Shown in pieces: positions 8,662 through 18,241 of a DNA stretch of 64,000 nucleotides. The stretch lies in assembly GCF_002156965.1 (NCBI RefSeq), contig NZ_CP021324.1:62001-126000 (forward strand). Direction: 5' to 3'. Source of the DNA: Candidatus Nitrosomarinus catalina (GTDB taxonomy: Archaea; Thermoproteota; Nitrososphaeria; Nitrososphaerales; Nitrosopumilaceae). How positions within the stretch are numbered: the first letter of the stretch is position 1; each line of letters opens with the position of its first letter. Below the pieces are notes generated by a model, which was not told where the DNA came from, searched no databases, and was given only the letters and a program-made list of their open reading frames with translations. The translations under genes were made by a program, and so were the position numbers.

Positions 8662-8698
8662 AATCAAAAATTTCTAACTTTAATAAAATACCTTACTC

Positions 8699-9796
8699 TT
8701 ATGATTTTCTAGCAAGGATCTGTCCTTCAAAATCAAATAATATTACATCTATTGGAACTTTTTCTTCTGAATGTTTTCTCATATGCCTGTATGTTTCACT
8801 ACAAATTAGTTCAAAAAATCCAGTAATGTTATTTTCTTTGATTATTTCTGAAACGTGTCTAGCAGTATTTGCTTTTTTAATACTTTGAATTACTTCTTCA
8901 TTGGCATTGGCCTTTTTTGCTAATTCCGATAAAAAATTCATATCAACTTTTGATCCTTTGACGTGAGTTTGTTTTACGCCAGCAGCCATCTTTGCTAGTT
9001 TTCCAATAAATCCTACAACATATGCTTTTTTGATATTTTTTCTACCGCATTGCTGTATTGTATATCCTGAAAAATCTCCCATCTGCACAAAGCAGTGAAC
9101 TGGCAAATCAACAATTTTTTTGGCATATTCTTCACTTCTTCCACCTGTTGTTAATACTACAGTTTCGTTTCCTGCAGCAATTGCTACATCCAAATTTTGT
9201 CTAATTGATGCTGCATATGATGCTGTAGAAAATGGAATTACAATTCCACTTGTTCCTAAAATTGAAATTCCATCCTTAATTCCTAATCTGGGATTATCTG
9301 TTTTTGGTGCTAATTCTTTTCCTTTTGGCACTGAAATTACAATTCTAATTCCTTTTTTCTCAAGAATTTCTTTTCCAGCATCTCTTAAATTTTCATTAAT
9401 CATTTTTTTTGGTACTGGATTAATTGCAGGTTTACCTATTTCCAAACCTAAGCCTGGCTTTGTAACAATACCTACACCTTCACCACCATCAATTTCAATT
9501 TCATCAATTTTCTCTGTTAATGATAATTCAACAATTATTTCTGCACCATGTGTGACATCTGGATCATCTCCACCATTTTTTATTACAGTACACTTTGCTT
9601 TTTCATTTTCAAATTCACAAGAATTAACTGGAATTTGAATTGAAGAGCCTCTCGGTAAAATAATATCCACATTTTCAATTTTTTTTTGATTAATTATTGA
9701 TAATAATGCTGATTTTGCAGCAGCTGTAGCAGAACTACCAGTTGTATACCCTGTTCTCAATTCCACTTTTTTCTCTGACATATCTCTTTGATTCAT
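8699..9796 (-). CDS. cbiD: Cobalt-precorrin-5B C1-methyltransferase CbiD
   Basis: A 365-residue SAM-dependent C1-methyltransferase of the anaerobic cobalamin pathway. Diagnostic segments are LRTGYTTGSSATAAAKSA near the N-terminus, RGSSIQIPVNSCEF, GLGLEIGKPAINPVPKKMI, and ISILGTSGIVIPFSTASYAASI. It is the first gene of the minus-strand run cbiD-cbiG-cbiX-cbiC and diverges from an epimerase-like gene. A second Met five codons in (base 9781) is an equally good start. CbiD, CbiG and a CbiX-type chelatase together mark the early-cobalt (anaerobic) form of the pathway, even though this lineage lives aerobically. Confidence 0.95.
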   Translation of the reverse strand: MNQRDMSEKKVELRTGYTTGSSATAAAKSALLSIINQKKIENVDIILPRGSSIQIPVNSCEFENEKAKCTVIKNGGDDPDVTHGAEIIVELSLTEKIDEIEIDGGEGVGIVTKPGLGLEIGKPAINPVPKKMINENLRDAGKEILEKKGIRIVISVPKGKELAPKTDNPRLGIKDGISILGTSGIVIPFSTASYAASIRQNLDVAIAAGNETVVLTTGGRSEEYAKKIVDLPVHCFVQMGDFSGYTIQQCGRKNIKKAYVVGFIGKLAKMAAGVKQTHVKGSKVDMNFLSELAKKANANEEVIQSIKKANTARHVSEIIKENNITGFFELICSETYRHMRKHSEEKVPIDVILFDFEGQILARKS

Positions 9797-9845
9797 TTTC
9801 TAGTATTAACTCTTATTTCATTAATGTTGAAATTTGTAGTATAGA

Positions 9846-9854
9846 TTTAAAATT
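9846..9854 (+). promoter_or_regulatory. TATA box for the epimerase-like gene at 9875
   Basis: TTTAAAATT is centred about 25 bases before the ATG at 9875, the spacing of a leaderless archaeal promoter. It lies in the 78-base gap that divides this gene from the divergent cbiD. Confidence 0.55.
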
Positions 9855-9874
9855 AAAAGTCAATTTAGATAATT

Positions 9875-10744
9875 ATGGCTAAATCTATTCAGGTAGTTGT
9901 TACTGGTGCAAGTGGATTTGTTGCAAAAAATCTAAGAAAATATTTATCTGAAAATAATATTGATTTGATTTCAATTTCAAGAAATGATTTTAAAACATAC
10001 AAAAATGAACAAAAAATTATTTCTAAAGATTATGATGAAAAACTCATTATTAATAAAATCAAAAATTCTGATGTATTAATTCATCTTATAGGAATTGGAA
10101 AACAGTCTATAGATATTGATTATGAAATGATAAATGTTGAATTAACCAAACGTATTGTAAATTTAGTAAAGAAGACCAAAATTAAAAAAATTGTCTACAA
10201 TAGTGGTCTAGGCGTTTCAAGTAAAACTTCAGTTGGATATTTCATTTCTAAATACAAAGCAGAAAAAATCATAGTTAATTCAGGCTTAAACTACACTATT
10301 TTTAGACCCTCGTACATTGTAGGAAAAGATGATTTGTTCACAAAATTCTTAAAAAAACAGATTAAAATCAAAACAATTGAAATACCTGGTTCTGGCAGTT
10401 ACTCGATTCAACCAATTTCTATAAACGATGTTGTAAAAATTATTTTTCAATCCTTTAATGAAATTAAATTTAAAAATAAAATATACGATCTTGTTGGACC
10501 TGATTATCTAACGTTTGAACAATATGTAAAACTTTTTTGTAAAGGAAGTAAAATAAAGATAAAAAAAATTAATTTAGAAACTGCATATTATGATGCAATT
10601 AATAATAAAAAATCTAATTTTGGAATTGATGATCTAAATATTCTCGTTGGTGATTTTAAAGGAAATTATAATCAATTGGAAAAAATTACACAAATAAAAT
10701 TTGAATCTGTTATAGAATTATTAAAGTCCGGCAGATTGCTTTAA
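9875..10744 (+). CDS. NAD-binding epimerase/dehydratase-like protein (NDUFA9-like, atypical SDR)
   Basis: A 289-residue Rossmann protein. The N-terminus [18 protein letters not shown] carries the GxxGxxG dinucleotide motif (residues about 10-16). The middle has [23 protein letters not shown], where the Ser-Tyr-Lys set of extended SDRs is altered to a Tyr-x(6)-Tyr/Lys arrangement, as in atypical SDRs related to complex I subunit NDUFA9. FRPSYIVG and [10 protein letters not shown] follow the same family. It may be a reductase acting on quinones, lipids or sugar nucleotides; the substrate is unknown. Its last 24 bases overlap the convergent metK gene. Confidence 0.8.
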   Translation: MAKSIQVVVTGASGFVAKNLRKYLSENNIDLISISRNDFKTYKNEQKIISKDYDEKLIINKIKNSDVLIHLIGIGKQSIDIDYEMINVELTKRIVNLVKKTKIKKIVYNSGLGVSSKTSVGYFISKYKAEKIIVNSGLNYTIFRPSYIVGKDDLFTKFLKKQIKIKTIEIPGSGSYSIQPISINDVVKIIFQSFNEIKFKNKIYDLVGPDYLTFEQYVKLFCKGSKIKIKKINLETAYYDAINNKKSNFGIDDLNILVGDFKGNYNQLEKITQIKFESVIELLKSGRLL

Positions 10745-11887
10745 AATTTCTGCCTTGTCAGTTTTTTCCCAACTAAACTCTGGTTCATTTCTTCCAAAAT
10801 GACCATATGCTGCTGTTTTTTTGTAAATTGGTCTTTTCAAATCTAGTTCTGAAATAATACCTGATGGTTTCATATCGAAATTCTTTCTAACTAATTCCTC
10901 TATTTGATTTTCTGGAATTTTATTGGTACCAAATGTATTGACATAAAGTGAAACTGGTTCTGCTACGCCAATTGCATATGCAAGTTGAACTTCACATCTA
11001 TCAGCAAATTTTGCTGCAACAAGATTTTTTGCAATGTATCTACACATGTAACAAGCGGATCTATCTACTTTAGATGGATCCTTTCCTGAAAAAGCTCCTC
11101 CTCCATGTCTTCCAAAACCTCCGTAACTATCGACAATGATTTTTCGTCCAGTTAAACCTGCATCCCCATGAGGTCCACCAATAACAAATTTGCCCGTAGG
11201 GTTTATGTGAATTTTAATTTTGTCATTCCAAAGATTTCCTAAAACAGGTTTGATTACTTTGTCAATTATCTCCTTTGTAATTTCTTCTTGAGATATTTCA
11301 GGTGCATGTTGTGTTGAAATTACAACTGTTTCAATTCCAGTTGGTTTGTTATCTTCGTATTTTACTGAAACTTGAGATTTTCCGTCTGGTCTAACCCATG
11401 GTAATGTATTATTTCTTCTAACTTCTGACAATCTTTGAATTAATTTATGAGCTAACAAAATTGGCATAGGCATTAATTCTTCAGTTTCATTTGTTGCATA
11501 ACCAAACATTAATCCTTGATCACCAGCACCTTGTTCTTTTTCTCCAGTTGCTGTAACTCCTTGACTGATATCTGGACTTTGTGAATGTAATCTTAAATCA
11601 ACTTTACACGTATCACCGTCAAACATCAACTCTTTATCATTATATCCAATTTCTTTGATTGTTTTTCTTACCAATTCTTCTTGTGCTTTTTTATCAAAAA
11701 CTGCTTTTGATGTTACTTCACCTGATACAACTACAAAATCTGTTGTAACCATTGTTTCAACTGCCACTCTTGAATTTGGATCTTGTTTTAGATATTCATC
11801 TAAAAATGCATCTGAAATATTATCACATACTTTGTCTGGATGACCTTCTGTTACTGATTCTGATGTAAATAGAAAAGTATTGGTCAT
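10721..11887 (-). CDS. metK: S-adenosylmethionine synthetase, bacterial/eukaryotic MetK type
   Basis: A 388-residue methionine adenosyltransferase. Motifs of the MetK family are clear: [20 protein letters not shown] (residues 6-25), the signature [28 protein letters not shown], and the P-loop-like [19 protein letters not shown]. Most archaea carry the unrelated-looking archaeal MAT instead, so this is the bacterial type. An AATTATAG element around 11905-11912 could be its own TATA box, because it overlaps the end of the upstream LSm gene. The product supplies SAM to the methyltransferases and radical SAM enzyme in this window. Confidence 0.96.
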   Translation of the reverse strand: MTNTFLFTSESVTEGHPDKVCDNISDAFLDEYLKQDPNSRVAVETMVTTDFVVVSGEVTSKAVFDKKAQEELVRKTIKEIGYNDKELMFDGDTCKVDLRLHSQSPDISQGVTATGEKEQGAGDQGLMFGYATNETEELMPMPILLAHKLIQRLSEVRRNNTLPWVRPDGKSQVSVKYEDNKPTGIETVVISTQHAPEISQEEITKEIIDKVIKPVLGNLWNDKIKIHINPTGKFVIGGPHGDAGLTGRKIIVDSYGGFGRHGGGAFSGKDPSKVDRSACYMCRYIAKNLVAAKFADRCEVQLAYAIGVAEPVSLYVNTFGTNKIPENQIEELVRKNFDMKPSGIISELDLKRPIYKKTAAYGHFGRNEPEFSWEKTDKAEILKQSAGL

Positions 11888-11906
11888 AAAACCACTCTTA
11901 ATTTAA

Positions 11907-12173
11907 TTATAGTTCATTTTCTAATTTGATAAATAATACGTTGTTTCCTCTAACGATTACTCTACCATAATTTGCAATGGTTTTACTATCGTGGATTTCT
12001 TCCGCATCAGTCATTATCAAATTCATATATGAATCGACATTGTCCATTTTACCTTTGTATTCAACTTCGTTCTTTAATCTAACGGTAACTTTCTTTTTTG
12101 TACTTTTTTGAAGTATTGTTAATGGTCTTTTTGCACTATTTGATTGGGACACTAAATGTTCACTTAATTTCAA
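11907..12173 (-). CDS. LSm (Sm-like) RNA-binding protein
   Basis: An 88-residue Sm-fold protein that would form a heptameric ring and bind U-rich RNA. The Sm1 motif (VTVRLKNEVEYKGKMDNVDSYMNLIM, about residues 29-54) is joined by a short loop to Sm2 (NYGRVIVRGNNVLFI). The N-terminal 18 residues are an extension rich in polar residues. It lies upstream of metK on the same strand, 19 bases apart. A short G/C-richer stretch directly upstream (about 12180-12210) may be its leader. Confidence 0.93.
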   Translation of the reverse strand: MKLSEHLVSQSNSAKRPLTILQKSTKKKVTVRLKNEVEYKGKMDNVDSYMNLIMTDAEEIHDSKTIANYGRVIVRGNNVLFIKLENEL

Positions 12174-12251
12174 AAATCTCTGTCCAGCATAAAAGCCTTG
12201 CCACGATTGTAATTCTTTAAATTTTTTCTTATTTTTCTATAAATTATACAA

Positions 12252-12905
12252 ATGATCTCAACTGGTTTAAAAAAAATAGATAATTTTCTGTCAGGAGGAA
12301 TTCCTGATGGTGTAATTGTTGATATTTTTGGTGGCAATGGAACAGGGAAGACTCAATTATTATTACAATTATCAATTAACTCGATTAAAAATGGTGGCAA
12401 AGTTTTATTTTTAGATACTACTGGAGGATTTAGACCTGAAAGAATATTAGAAATTCAAAAAAACTCTAATTCAAATGTTGATTTACTTAACAACATTATA
12501 GTTTCTAGAATAACAAATACTTCAGAACAAATTAATTCGATTAAAAATTTTACAGAAAATAATTTTTCCTTAATTGTTATAGATAATATTACTGATTTAT
12601 TTTCTTATGAATATAAGAATAATCAATCCGTATTCAAAAAAAATTCTTTATTTATGAAATATATGCGTGAATTATCCTTATACGCAGTTACTCATAAAGT
12701 TCCTATTGTTATTACTAACATGATTAGAAATTCAAATGAGCAAGAAGTTGAAAACATGTCTACAGCAATAGATCTTTTTACCCATATCAAAATCCATCTT
12801 TTCAAGAATTCATCTGTTTACAATGGAGAGATATCTTCTCCTTTCAATAAAGAAAATTTTTCTTATACAATCACATCTTCTGGCTTATCTGATACTGAGT
12901 TTTAA
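12252..12905 (+). CDS. RecA-superfamily ATPase (RadB/Rad51-paralogue-like)
   Basis: A 217-residue ATPase core. Walker A is GGNGTGKTQ (about residues 28-36) and Walker B is LIVIDNITDLF (about 109-119). The opening STGLKKIDNFLSGGIPDG matches the RadA/RadB core, without the N-terminal helix-hairpin-helix domain, so a RadB-like recombination mediator or KaiC-type protein is likely. Its end overlaps the convergent gene for RPA by 4 bases. The pairing with a single-strand-binding protein fits a role in recombination or repair. It is not the main RadA recombinase, which is larger. Confidence 0.8.
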   Translation: MISTGLKKIDNFLSGGIPDGVIVDIFGGNGTGKTQLLLQLSINSIKNGGKVLFLDTTGGFRPERILEIQKNSNSNVDLLNNIIVSRITNTSEQINSIKNFTENNFSLIVIDNITDLFSYEYKNNQSVFKKNSLFMKYMRELSLYAVTHKVPIVITNMIRNSNEQEVENMSTAIDLFTHIKIHLFKNSSVYNGEISSPFNKENFSYTITSSGLSDTEF

Positions 12906-14305
12906 TTTTTCTTAATAATTTTTGAATGTGCTGTCAAAAATAATTCTATTCTACCTTCTCCAAAATTATTTGCTTTAGCATTTAATCCAGTTATGGATAT
13001 GATTTCTCCTAATTCACATTTGTCAATTAGTTTCGCTTGATTTCTCCATCCTTTTACCCAGATCTGACCTGTATCATCTTCAACAAACATTTCTGAAAGA
13101 GAAATTGATTCACCTGATTTAGTTTGTATTTCCTTTCTTTCAGGAACTTTTAGCACTATGGATTCAATACAATATGTTTGGTCTACTTTTACATCACTAA
13201 TCTTTGTTCGAATTTTAGATAATGATGGAATTGTTTCATCATTATCTAATTTTCTTACAAATGAATTTTCATCTAATGTAACTGAATTTCCATAAACTTT
13301 TGATGGCATGCATTCAATTACATCCCCTTCAACACAAATGCTAGTTGAATTTGAAAAATCATTGATATTGTAGATATTTTTTTGGTTATCTGTTGCGATA
13401 ATCATATTTTTTCCGTCTTCAGTTGTTACTATTGATAAAATTCTTGCAATAATGGGTTCAGCTTCTTTTCCACCTTCAATTTCAACAATTGTTGCTTCAT
13501 TACCATGAATTTCCAATCCTTGATTTCCAGATTTTACTCTAACACCTAACAATTTTACATTTGCAGACTGTGAAATCATATTTGGAATTAATGATTCGTC
13601 TTTGCCCCATAGAACAACTCTCATTGCAGATCCATCTTTTCCTTTTAGTCTCATTCTAAGTGCAGTTCCAGGCTGACCTCTGGAATTTGTAAATTTCATT
13701 CCACTGATTATTCCGTCAATTAATCCTGAGATTGCAAGATCTTTTTGTCCTTCTTGTAATTCACTTATGTCTTTAGTAATTTTGTCAATCATTGGAATTT
13801 GACTTTCAGTTTCAACGGCTTGAATATTTGATCCTGAACCAATATTGATGGTAGGTGAACCATCTAAATCTGATTTAACATATGCTTTTATGATTTTAAT
13901 TAGGTCTCCAGGTTTAAGATTTTCAATACCAGGTAAGTTTGCTTTTTCATCCCATAACTTTACGCTTGCTGTAGAACCTGAATCGTATACTGTCATTGTT
14001 CTTAAATCAAATGTTGATCCATCTTTTCTTGAAAATTGTTTTGTAGGTGAAAAATTTAAAACTCTAGTTTCTAATGAAATTTCTTTTGCACCTGCATACA
14101 AGTCCTTTAAACTAATTTCTGTTTTTGATGTTTCCTCAAGTTTAACATTATAATCTGATGCAATCAAAAATACTGCTCCTTCGTCAGTAAGATATCCAGA
14201 ACCTATTTTCTCTTTTTTTTCTGCAATTTTTTGATCGATCACATCTTTGGTTAATTCTGGTTTTAGTTGTAACAGTTTATCAATAAGATTTTGTGATTCT
14301 GACAT
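12902..14305 (-). CDS. Replication protein A (RPA)-like single-stranded DNA-binding protein
   Basis: A 467-residue protein with several OB folds. An N-terminal helical segment (DKLLQLKPELTKDVIDQKIA) with YLTDEGAVFLIASDYNV is typical of archaeal RPA41-like proteins. OB folds follow at about residues 65-165, 180-275 and 365-460, each opening with a pattern such as LETRVLNFSPTKQFSRKDGS or LAISGLIDGI. No zinc finger is seen. It coats ssDNA in replication and repair. The gene is convergent with the RecA-like gene, overlapping by 4 bases. The upstream gap 14306-14502 holds only AT-rich promoter-like sequence. Confidence 0.88.
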   Translation of the reverse strand: MSESQNLIDKLLQLKPELTKDVIDQKIAEKKEKIGSGYLTDEGAVFLIASDYNVKLEETSKTEISLKDLYAGAKEISLETRVLNFSPTKQFSRKDGSTFDLRTMTVYDSGSTASVKLWDEKANLPGIENLKPGDLIKIIKAYVKSDLDGSPTINIGSGSNIQAVETESQIPMIDKITKDISELQEGQKDLAISGLIDGIISGMKFTNSRGQPGTALRMRLKGKDGSAMRVVLWGKDESLIPNMISQSANVKLLGVRVKSGNQGLEIHGNEATIVEIEGGKEAEPIIARILSIVTTEDGKNMIIATDNQKNIYNINDFSNSTSICVEGDVIECMPSKVYGNSVTLDENSFVRKLDNDETIPSLSKIRTKISDVKVDQTYCIESIVLKVPERKEIQTKSGESISLSEMFVEDDTGQIWVKGWRNQAKLIDKCELGEIISITGLNAKANNFGEGRIELFLTAHSKIIKKN

Positions 14306-14502
14306 TTAGTTTCCATAAACATGATGTCTTAATAAAAATTTCATTGATTTTTTAATTTATTTAATCAAAATTATGAATAACTGGTTAAATGATTTAATTT
14401 CAAACCTATTTCTTTATCTAGAAACAAATCTAAAATTTCCTTAATTTGTTTAATACTTCTGTTATATCATCTCACTAACTAAATTAATAGGAAGATCGCA
14501 GG

Positions 14503-15447
14503 TTGATTGTGTCTTGTATTAATGTAGAACATTTATCCAAATCATATGGATCGATTACAGCTGTAAATGATCTAATTTTATCCGTAAAAAAAGGTCAAGT
14601 TTTTGGATTTTTAGGTCCAAATGGTGCAGGCAAATCCACCACAATTAAGTTACTTACAACTCTCATAAAACCATCATCTGGTTCATTATCCATTTTAGGA
14701 ATTGACGCTATTTCAAATCCGTTAGAAATTCGTAGTAAAATTGGAGTTGTTTTACAACAACCAAGTTATGAGCCTACTTTGTCCGTAGAAAAATCTCTTG
14801 ATAAATACGGAATGATGTGGAATATTCCAAAAATTGAGCGTAAAAAAAGAATGGAACAATTATTGAAGGATTTTGATTTGGTTGAAATTCGCAAAAAGAG
14901 AAATGAAGATCTTTCTATTGGTCAACGAAGACGTGTACAAGTTGCACGTGAATTCATGCATGATATGGAATTATTATTTTTGGATGAACCCACCGTTGGA
15001 TTAGATCCTGAAGCTCGCAGAAAATTACTTGATTATTTAAAAAATAAAATTAAAACTGGTTTAACAATTTTTTATACAACTCATATTTTATCCGAAGCTG
15101 AATATCTCTGTGATGAAATAGCTATAATTGATAATGGAAAAATTCTTACTGTTGATTCACCTGATGCTTTAAAAAATAGATTTGGAAAGGAAAAAACAAT
15201 TAAAATTCATTTACAAAATAAACAATCAAACATTTCTTCATTGTTAAATGACATACCTGATTTTGAAATTAATTTTGATACTGGTACATCGATTATAATT
15301 CATTCAGAACAATCAGAATTAATTTTATTAAGAGTTTTAAAAATACTTAATGAAAATAATATTGAAATTGAAGATTTATCTGCAGTACCAACAAATCTTG
15401 AAGATGTATTTTTAAAAATGGTGAGAGAGAATGCATCCAATAATTAG
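14503..15447 (+). CDS. ABC-2 exporter ATP-binding protein
   Basis: A 314-residue ATPase of the DrrA/CcmA-type daunorubicin-like exporter family. It has Walker A GPNGAGKST (about residues 39-47), the signature LSIGQRRRVQVARE, Walker B LLFLDEPTVGLD and the switch His in YTTHILSEAE. A C-terminal domain of about 80 residues is typical of the DrrA group. The start could be the TTG at 14503 or the GTG two codons later. It overlaps the permease gene by 17 bases, so the two form one transporter. The exported substrate is unknown; drugs, lipids or glycans are all possible. Confidence 0.92.
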   Translation: MIVSCINVEHLSKSYGSITAVNDLILSVKKGQVFGFLGPNGAGKSTTIKLLTTLIKPSSGSLSILGIDAISNPLEIRSKIGVVLQQPSYEPTLSVEKSLDKYGMMWNIPKIERKKRMEQLLKDFDLVEIRKKRNEDLSIGQRRRVQVAREFMHDMELLFLDEPTVGLDPEARRKLLDYLKNKIKTGLTIFYTTHILSEAEYLCDEIAIIDNGKILTVDSPDALKNRFGKEKTIKIHLQNKQSNISSLLNDIPDFEINFDTGTSIIIHSEQSELILLRVLKILNENNIEIEDLSAVPTNLEDVFLKMVRENASNN

Positions 15448-16192
15448 ACTTGTTAATAGAAATCTAACGATTTCACTTAACCCTGGATTTTTAATTTGGC
15501 AAATTATTTTTCCTTTAATCTATATTTTTGTAGCAGGTTTTGCTTACGGTCCACTAATTAATCAGGTTCCGTTTGCTGGAAAGGATCTTGATTATCCTGC
15601 ATTTTTAGCATCTGGTATGATTGGATTTAATATTATGAATAGTACATTAATTTCTGGAATTCTTATTTGGAATGATCGACGACATGGAATGTTTGAACAA
15701 ATCATGTCTGGTCCATTTACTCGCAGTCATTACATTTTGAGTAATATTTGCACAATTGGCATAATTGGATTAGTTAGTGCATCCTTAATTGCAGTGGTTG
15801 GCTATCCTGTAATCTTTCAGTCTGCAGAATTTTCACTGGCTACGATTCCAATTCTAATCTTTGGCGCAGTCGTTGGTTCCATTCTATTTGGTTCATTAGC
15901 CTCAATAATTTCTACTAGATTACGCTCAAGTGAAGGATTTAATGTAATTATCAACACGGTTTTTCTTTTCTTTGCATTTGTTAGTTCTGCATTTTACCCA
16001 GCTGATACAGCACCTGAACCATTACGTACTGCATTTTATCTTAACCCATTAACATATCTTGTTGATATAATCCGAGCAGGAATTTTTGGAACCATTACTG
16101 AATTTGTTATTTATGAAATGATTATTCTTGCTGCACTTGCAACTGTTCTTTTTATTATTGCCTCAAAACTATTAACAAGATTAGATTTTTAA
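15431..16192 (+). CDS. ABC-2 type transporter permease
   Basis: A 253-residue membrane protein with six predicted helices: near residues 20-40, 55-80, 100-125, 135-160, 168-190 and 228-250. The SEGFNVIINTVFLFFAFVSS segment and the FYPADTAPEPLRTAFYLNPLTYLVD loop are characteristic of the ABC-2 permease family. It overlaps the ATPase gene by 17 bases and would pair with it as a homodimeric exporter. A short convergent gap (9 bases) separates it from the next gene. Confidence 0.9.
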   Translation: MHPIIRLVNRNLTISLNPGFLIWQIIFPLIYIFVAGFAYGPLINQVPFAGKDLDYPAFLASGMIGFNIMNSTLISGILIWNDRRHGMFEQIMSGPFTRSHYILSNICTIGIIGLVSASLIAVVGYPVIFQSAEFSLATIPILIFGAVVGSILFGSLASIISTRLRSSEGFNVIINTVFLFFAFVSSAFYPADTAPEPLRTAFYLNPLTYLVDIIRAGIFGTITEFVIYEMIILAALATVLFIIASKLLTRLDF

Positions 16193-16201
16193 AAATTATA
16201 A

Positions 16202-16939
16202 TTATTTTTTAAATTTTTCATACATTTCATTAATTGTTTTAATGACATCTAAATTTTCATACTCCACTAAATTTAGATTTGGTATGACACAATGTCCTCC
16301 AATAATACCTGGAAACATTTTTGGTCTATTGCCCAAATTTTCATGAATTTCATCGGCAAATTTCCACATTTCATCAAAATCAACATTCTCTTTTTCACAT
16401 ATCATTTTAGTAATTTGAGCATAATTGATTAACCATCCATAATATGTTGTATCAACTAATATTTTTGCAAGCTCTGCAGTTTTTGTAGTTGACATCCAAT
16501 CTACTTTTTCAAATCTATTTTCTAAATCTTTTTTAATTTCTGAATTTATTTCTGCATTATCAAACGAAATAAATTTTGTATATTTTTTAATATCATCTAA
16601 AAATCTTCTATGTACTCCACGAACTGGTGAAAATAAAATTGGTATTGGTGATCTTTCTTGAATGTTTTTTGTAGTTCCTGGTTTTACAGTTGAATGAATT
16701 ACAACACCTTGAATATTTTTTATCCTATTAATCCATTCAATTACAATATCTGTAAATTTTTCTAATTCTCCAGGTAGACAGACATGAAGGTATTGTGGAT
16801 TTTCTATAATTTTATTTTCAGTATAGTTTTTACATTTTGAATTATCTAAATCAATTCCAATACAATCAAATTTTCTATCTACAAGTAAATCAAATAATGT
16901 CTCTCCCACTTCTCCCATTCCTAAAATAATATCTGTCAT
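16202..16939 (-). CDS. Short UDP-sugar dehydrogenase-like protein lacking the C-terminal UDP-binding domain
   Basis: A 245-residue protein related to UDP-glucose/UDP-ManNAc 6-dehydrogenases. It has an N-terminal Rossmann motif (ILGMGEVGETLFDLL), the loop VVIHSTVKPGTTKNI that follows the NAD site in this family, and the catalytic-Cys segment GIIGGHCVIPNL near the end (about residue 215). It then stops, whereas family members run on to 400-450 residues with a UDP-binding domain. Neighbouring sequence holds no decayed third domain, so it looks like a stable short form rather than a recent truncation. Substrate unknown. A tRNA gene lies upstream. Confidence 0.75.
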   Translation of the reverse strand: MTDIILGMGEVGETLFDLLVDRKFDCIGIDLDNSKCKNYTENKIIENPQYLHVCLPGELEKFTDIVIEWINRIKNIQGVVIHSTVKPGTTKNIQERSPIPILFSPVRGVHRRFLDDIKKYTKFISFDNAEINSEIKKDLENRFEKVDWMSTTKTAELAKILVDTTYYGWLINYAQITKMICEKENVDFDEMWKFADEIHENLGNRPKMFPGIIGGHCVIPNLNLVEYENLDVIKTINEMYEKFKK

Positions 16940-17008
16940 TATGCCTAATCTGAGTAATATTGACTATATTATGTTCATGCTTCCATTATTATCGATTTTT
17001 AAATAGAG

Positions 17009-17081
17009 TAGCCCGGGCAAGACTCGAACTTGCGTCTCGGGCTTCAAAGGCCCAAATGCTTGACCGCTACACTACCGGGCT
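17009..17081 (-). tRNA. tRNA-Gln (anticodon TTG)
   Basis: A 73-base cloverleaf on the minus strand. The acceptor stem AGCCCGG pairs with CCGGGCT and the discriminator base is A. The D stem, the anticodon stem TGGGC/GCCCG with loop CTTTGAA, and the T stem GCAAG/CTTGC with loop TTCGAGT are all present. The anticodon TTG reads glutamine codons. There is no intron and CCA is not encoded. In this lineage it is expected to be charged with Glu and then amidated by GatDE, which is also encoded in this window. Confidence 0.96.
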
Positions 17082-17151
17082 ACTAAATCGAGCACTACTA
17101 TTCCCTTAATGAACTTTTTAATTCAATTTGACTCTTAAAATCAAATTAGAA

Positions 17152-18180
17152 TTAATTTTTGATTATTTTAATTAGTTTTTCTATAGGATCTTCCATTTGT
17201 TTAACAACTTTTTTGGCTCTTTTTTGATCTTGGTCATTTTTTCTTGCTAAAATTCTCTTAATTTCATTTGAAACTTTTTTTGGATTTGTTTCTCTTTTTA
17301 CAAGGGATTTTTTTACTAAGAAATTTTCAATTATGTTTGGAACTGCATTATATGATATTGTAGGAATACCCATTAAAGCAGATTCTGCTGTCATAGTTCC
17401 ACCAGAACCTATGAAGACGTCTGTATCATTGAGTAAATATTTTCCATCAAATGACATTTTGATAATTTTGATTTTTTTTCCTATAATTTTTTGTAGATTA
17501 ATAATTTGTTGACTGTATCTACCTAAAACAATAATATTTTCATCCTTGTAATCATTGGCAATTTTTTGAATTATTGGAATTATTTTACTTGATTTTGATG
17601 TATAGGAAGCTTCTTCTTCTTCTACTCTGATCAAAATATTTTTTTTATTATTATTTTTAAATGGGGATATGATATTTTGATTAATTTTTCTTTTCATAGT
17701 TACTACTGCATCAATTGCTTTGTATTGAACAATATTTTTTTCATTAATTCCAAATTTTGAAAATTCTTTTTTAGGTATTACATATGGGATTAAGAGTTTT
17801 TGAATTAATGGTAATGTAAGTCTCATTACTGCATTTGCATGTGGTGAGTCACAAAACATAATATGTTTAATTCCTAAACCAAACGAAATTCTTGCTGCTT
17901 CTGGTGAACCAAAACTTATCACCACATCAGGTTTGAACTTGTTAATTTTTTTTGTTAATTTTTCAATCCTTTCAATACTTGCTTTGAGTTTACTTTTTTT
18001 GTCTCCGCCACCATGTTTTCCAACAAAAATTAGGTCAAAATGTCTAATTTTTGCTAATTTTGTAACTTCGTTATATTCTCTTGATGTACATAAAATGTCA
18101 TGTTTTTGCCCTAATTTCTCAATTATTGGTTCAGAAAACAATAATTGTTTTGGTGTGAGAATATCTATCCATATTTTCAA
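17152..18180 (-). CDS. DUF354 family protein (GT-B fold, glycosyltransferase-like)
   Basis: A 342-residue member of DUF354, a family related in fold to GT-B glycosyltransferases and UDP-GlcNAc 2-epimerase. It starts MKIWIDILTPKQLLFSEPII and contains GKHGGGDKKSKLKASIERI (about residue 55), the FGSPEAARISFGLGIKHIMF segment and the C-terminal donor-like loop FIGSGGTMTAESALMGIPTI. A role in surface or lipid glycosylation is inferred only. It stands alone between tRNA-Gln and a divergent gene. Confidence 0.85.
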   Translation of the reverse strand: MKIWIDILTPKQLLFSEPIIEKLGQKHDILCTSREYNEVTKLAKIRHFDLIFVGKHGGGDKKSKLKASIERIEKLTKKINKFKPDVVISFGSPEAARISFGLGIKHIMFCDSPHANAVMRLTLPLIQKLLIPYVIPKKEFSKFGINEKNIVQYKAIDAVVTMKRKINQNIISPFKNNNKKNILIRVEEEEASYTSKSSKIIPIIQKIANDYKDENIIVLGRYSQQIINLQKIIGKKIKIIKMSFDGKYLLNDTDVFIGSGGTMTAESALMGIPTISYNAVPNIIENFLVKKSLVKRETNPKKVSNEIKRILARKNDQDQKRAKKVVKQMEDPIEKLIKIIKN

Positions 18181-18241
18181 GTATTTCTGCTAATTACTAT
18201 ACTTCAATAAGTTTTTCTTAGTCGATAATCATCTGTTATTG

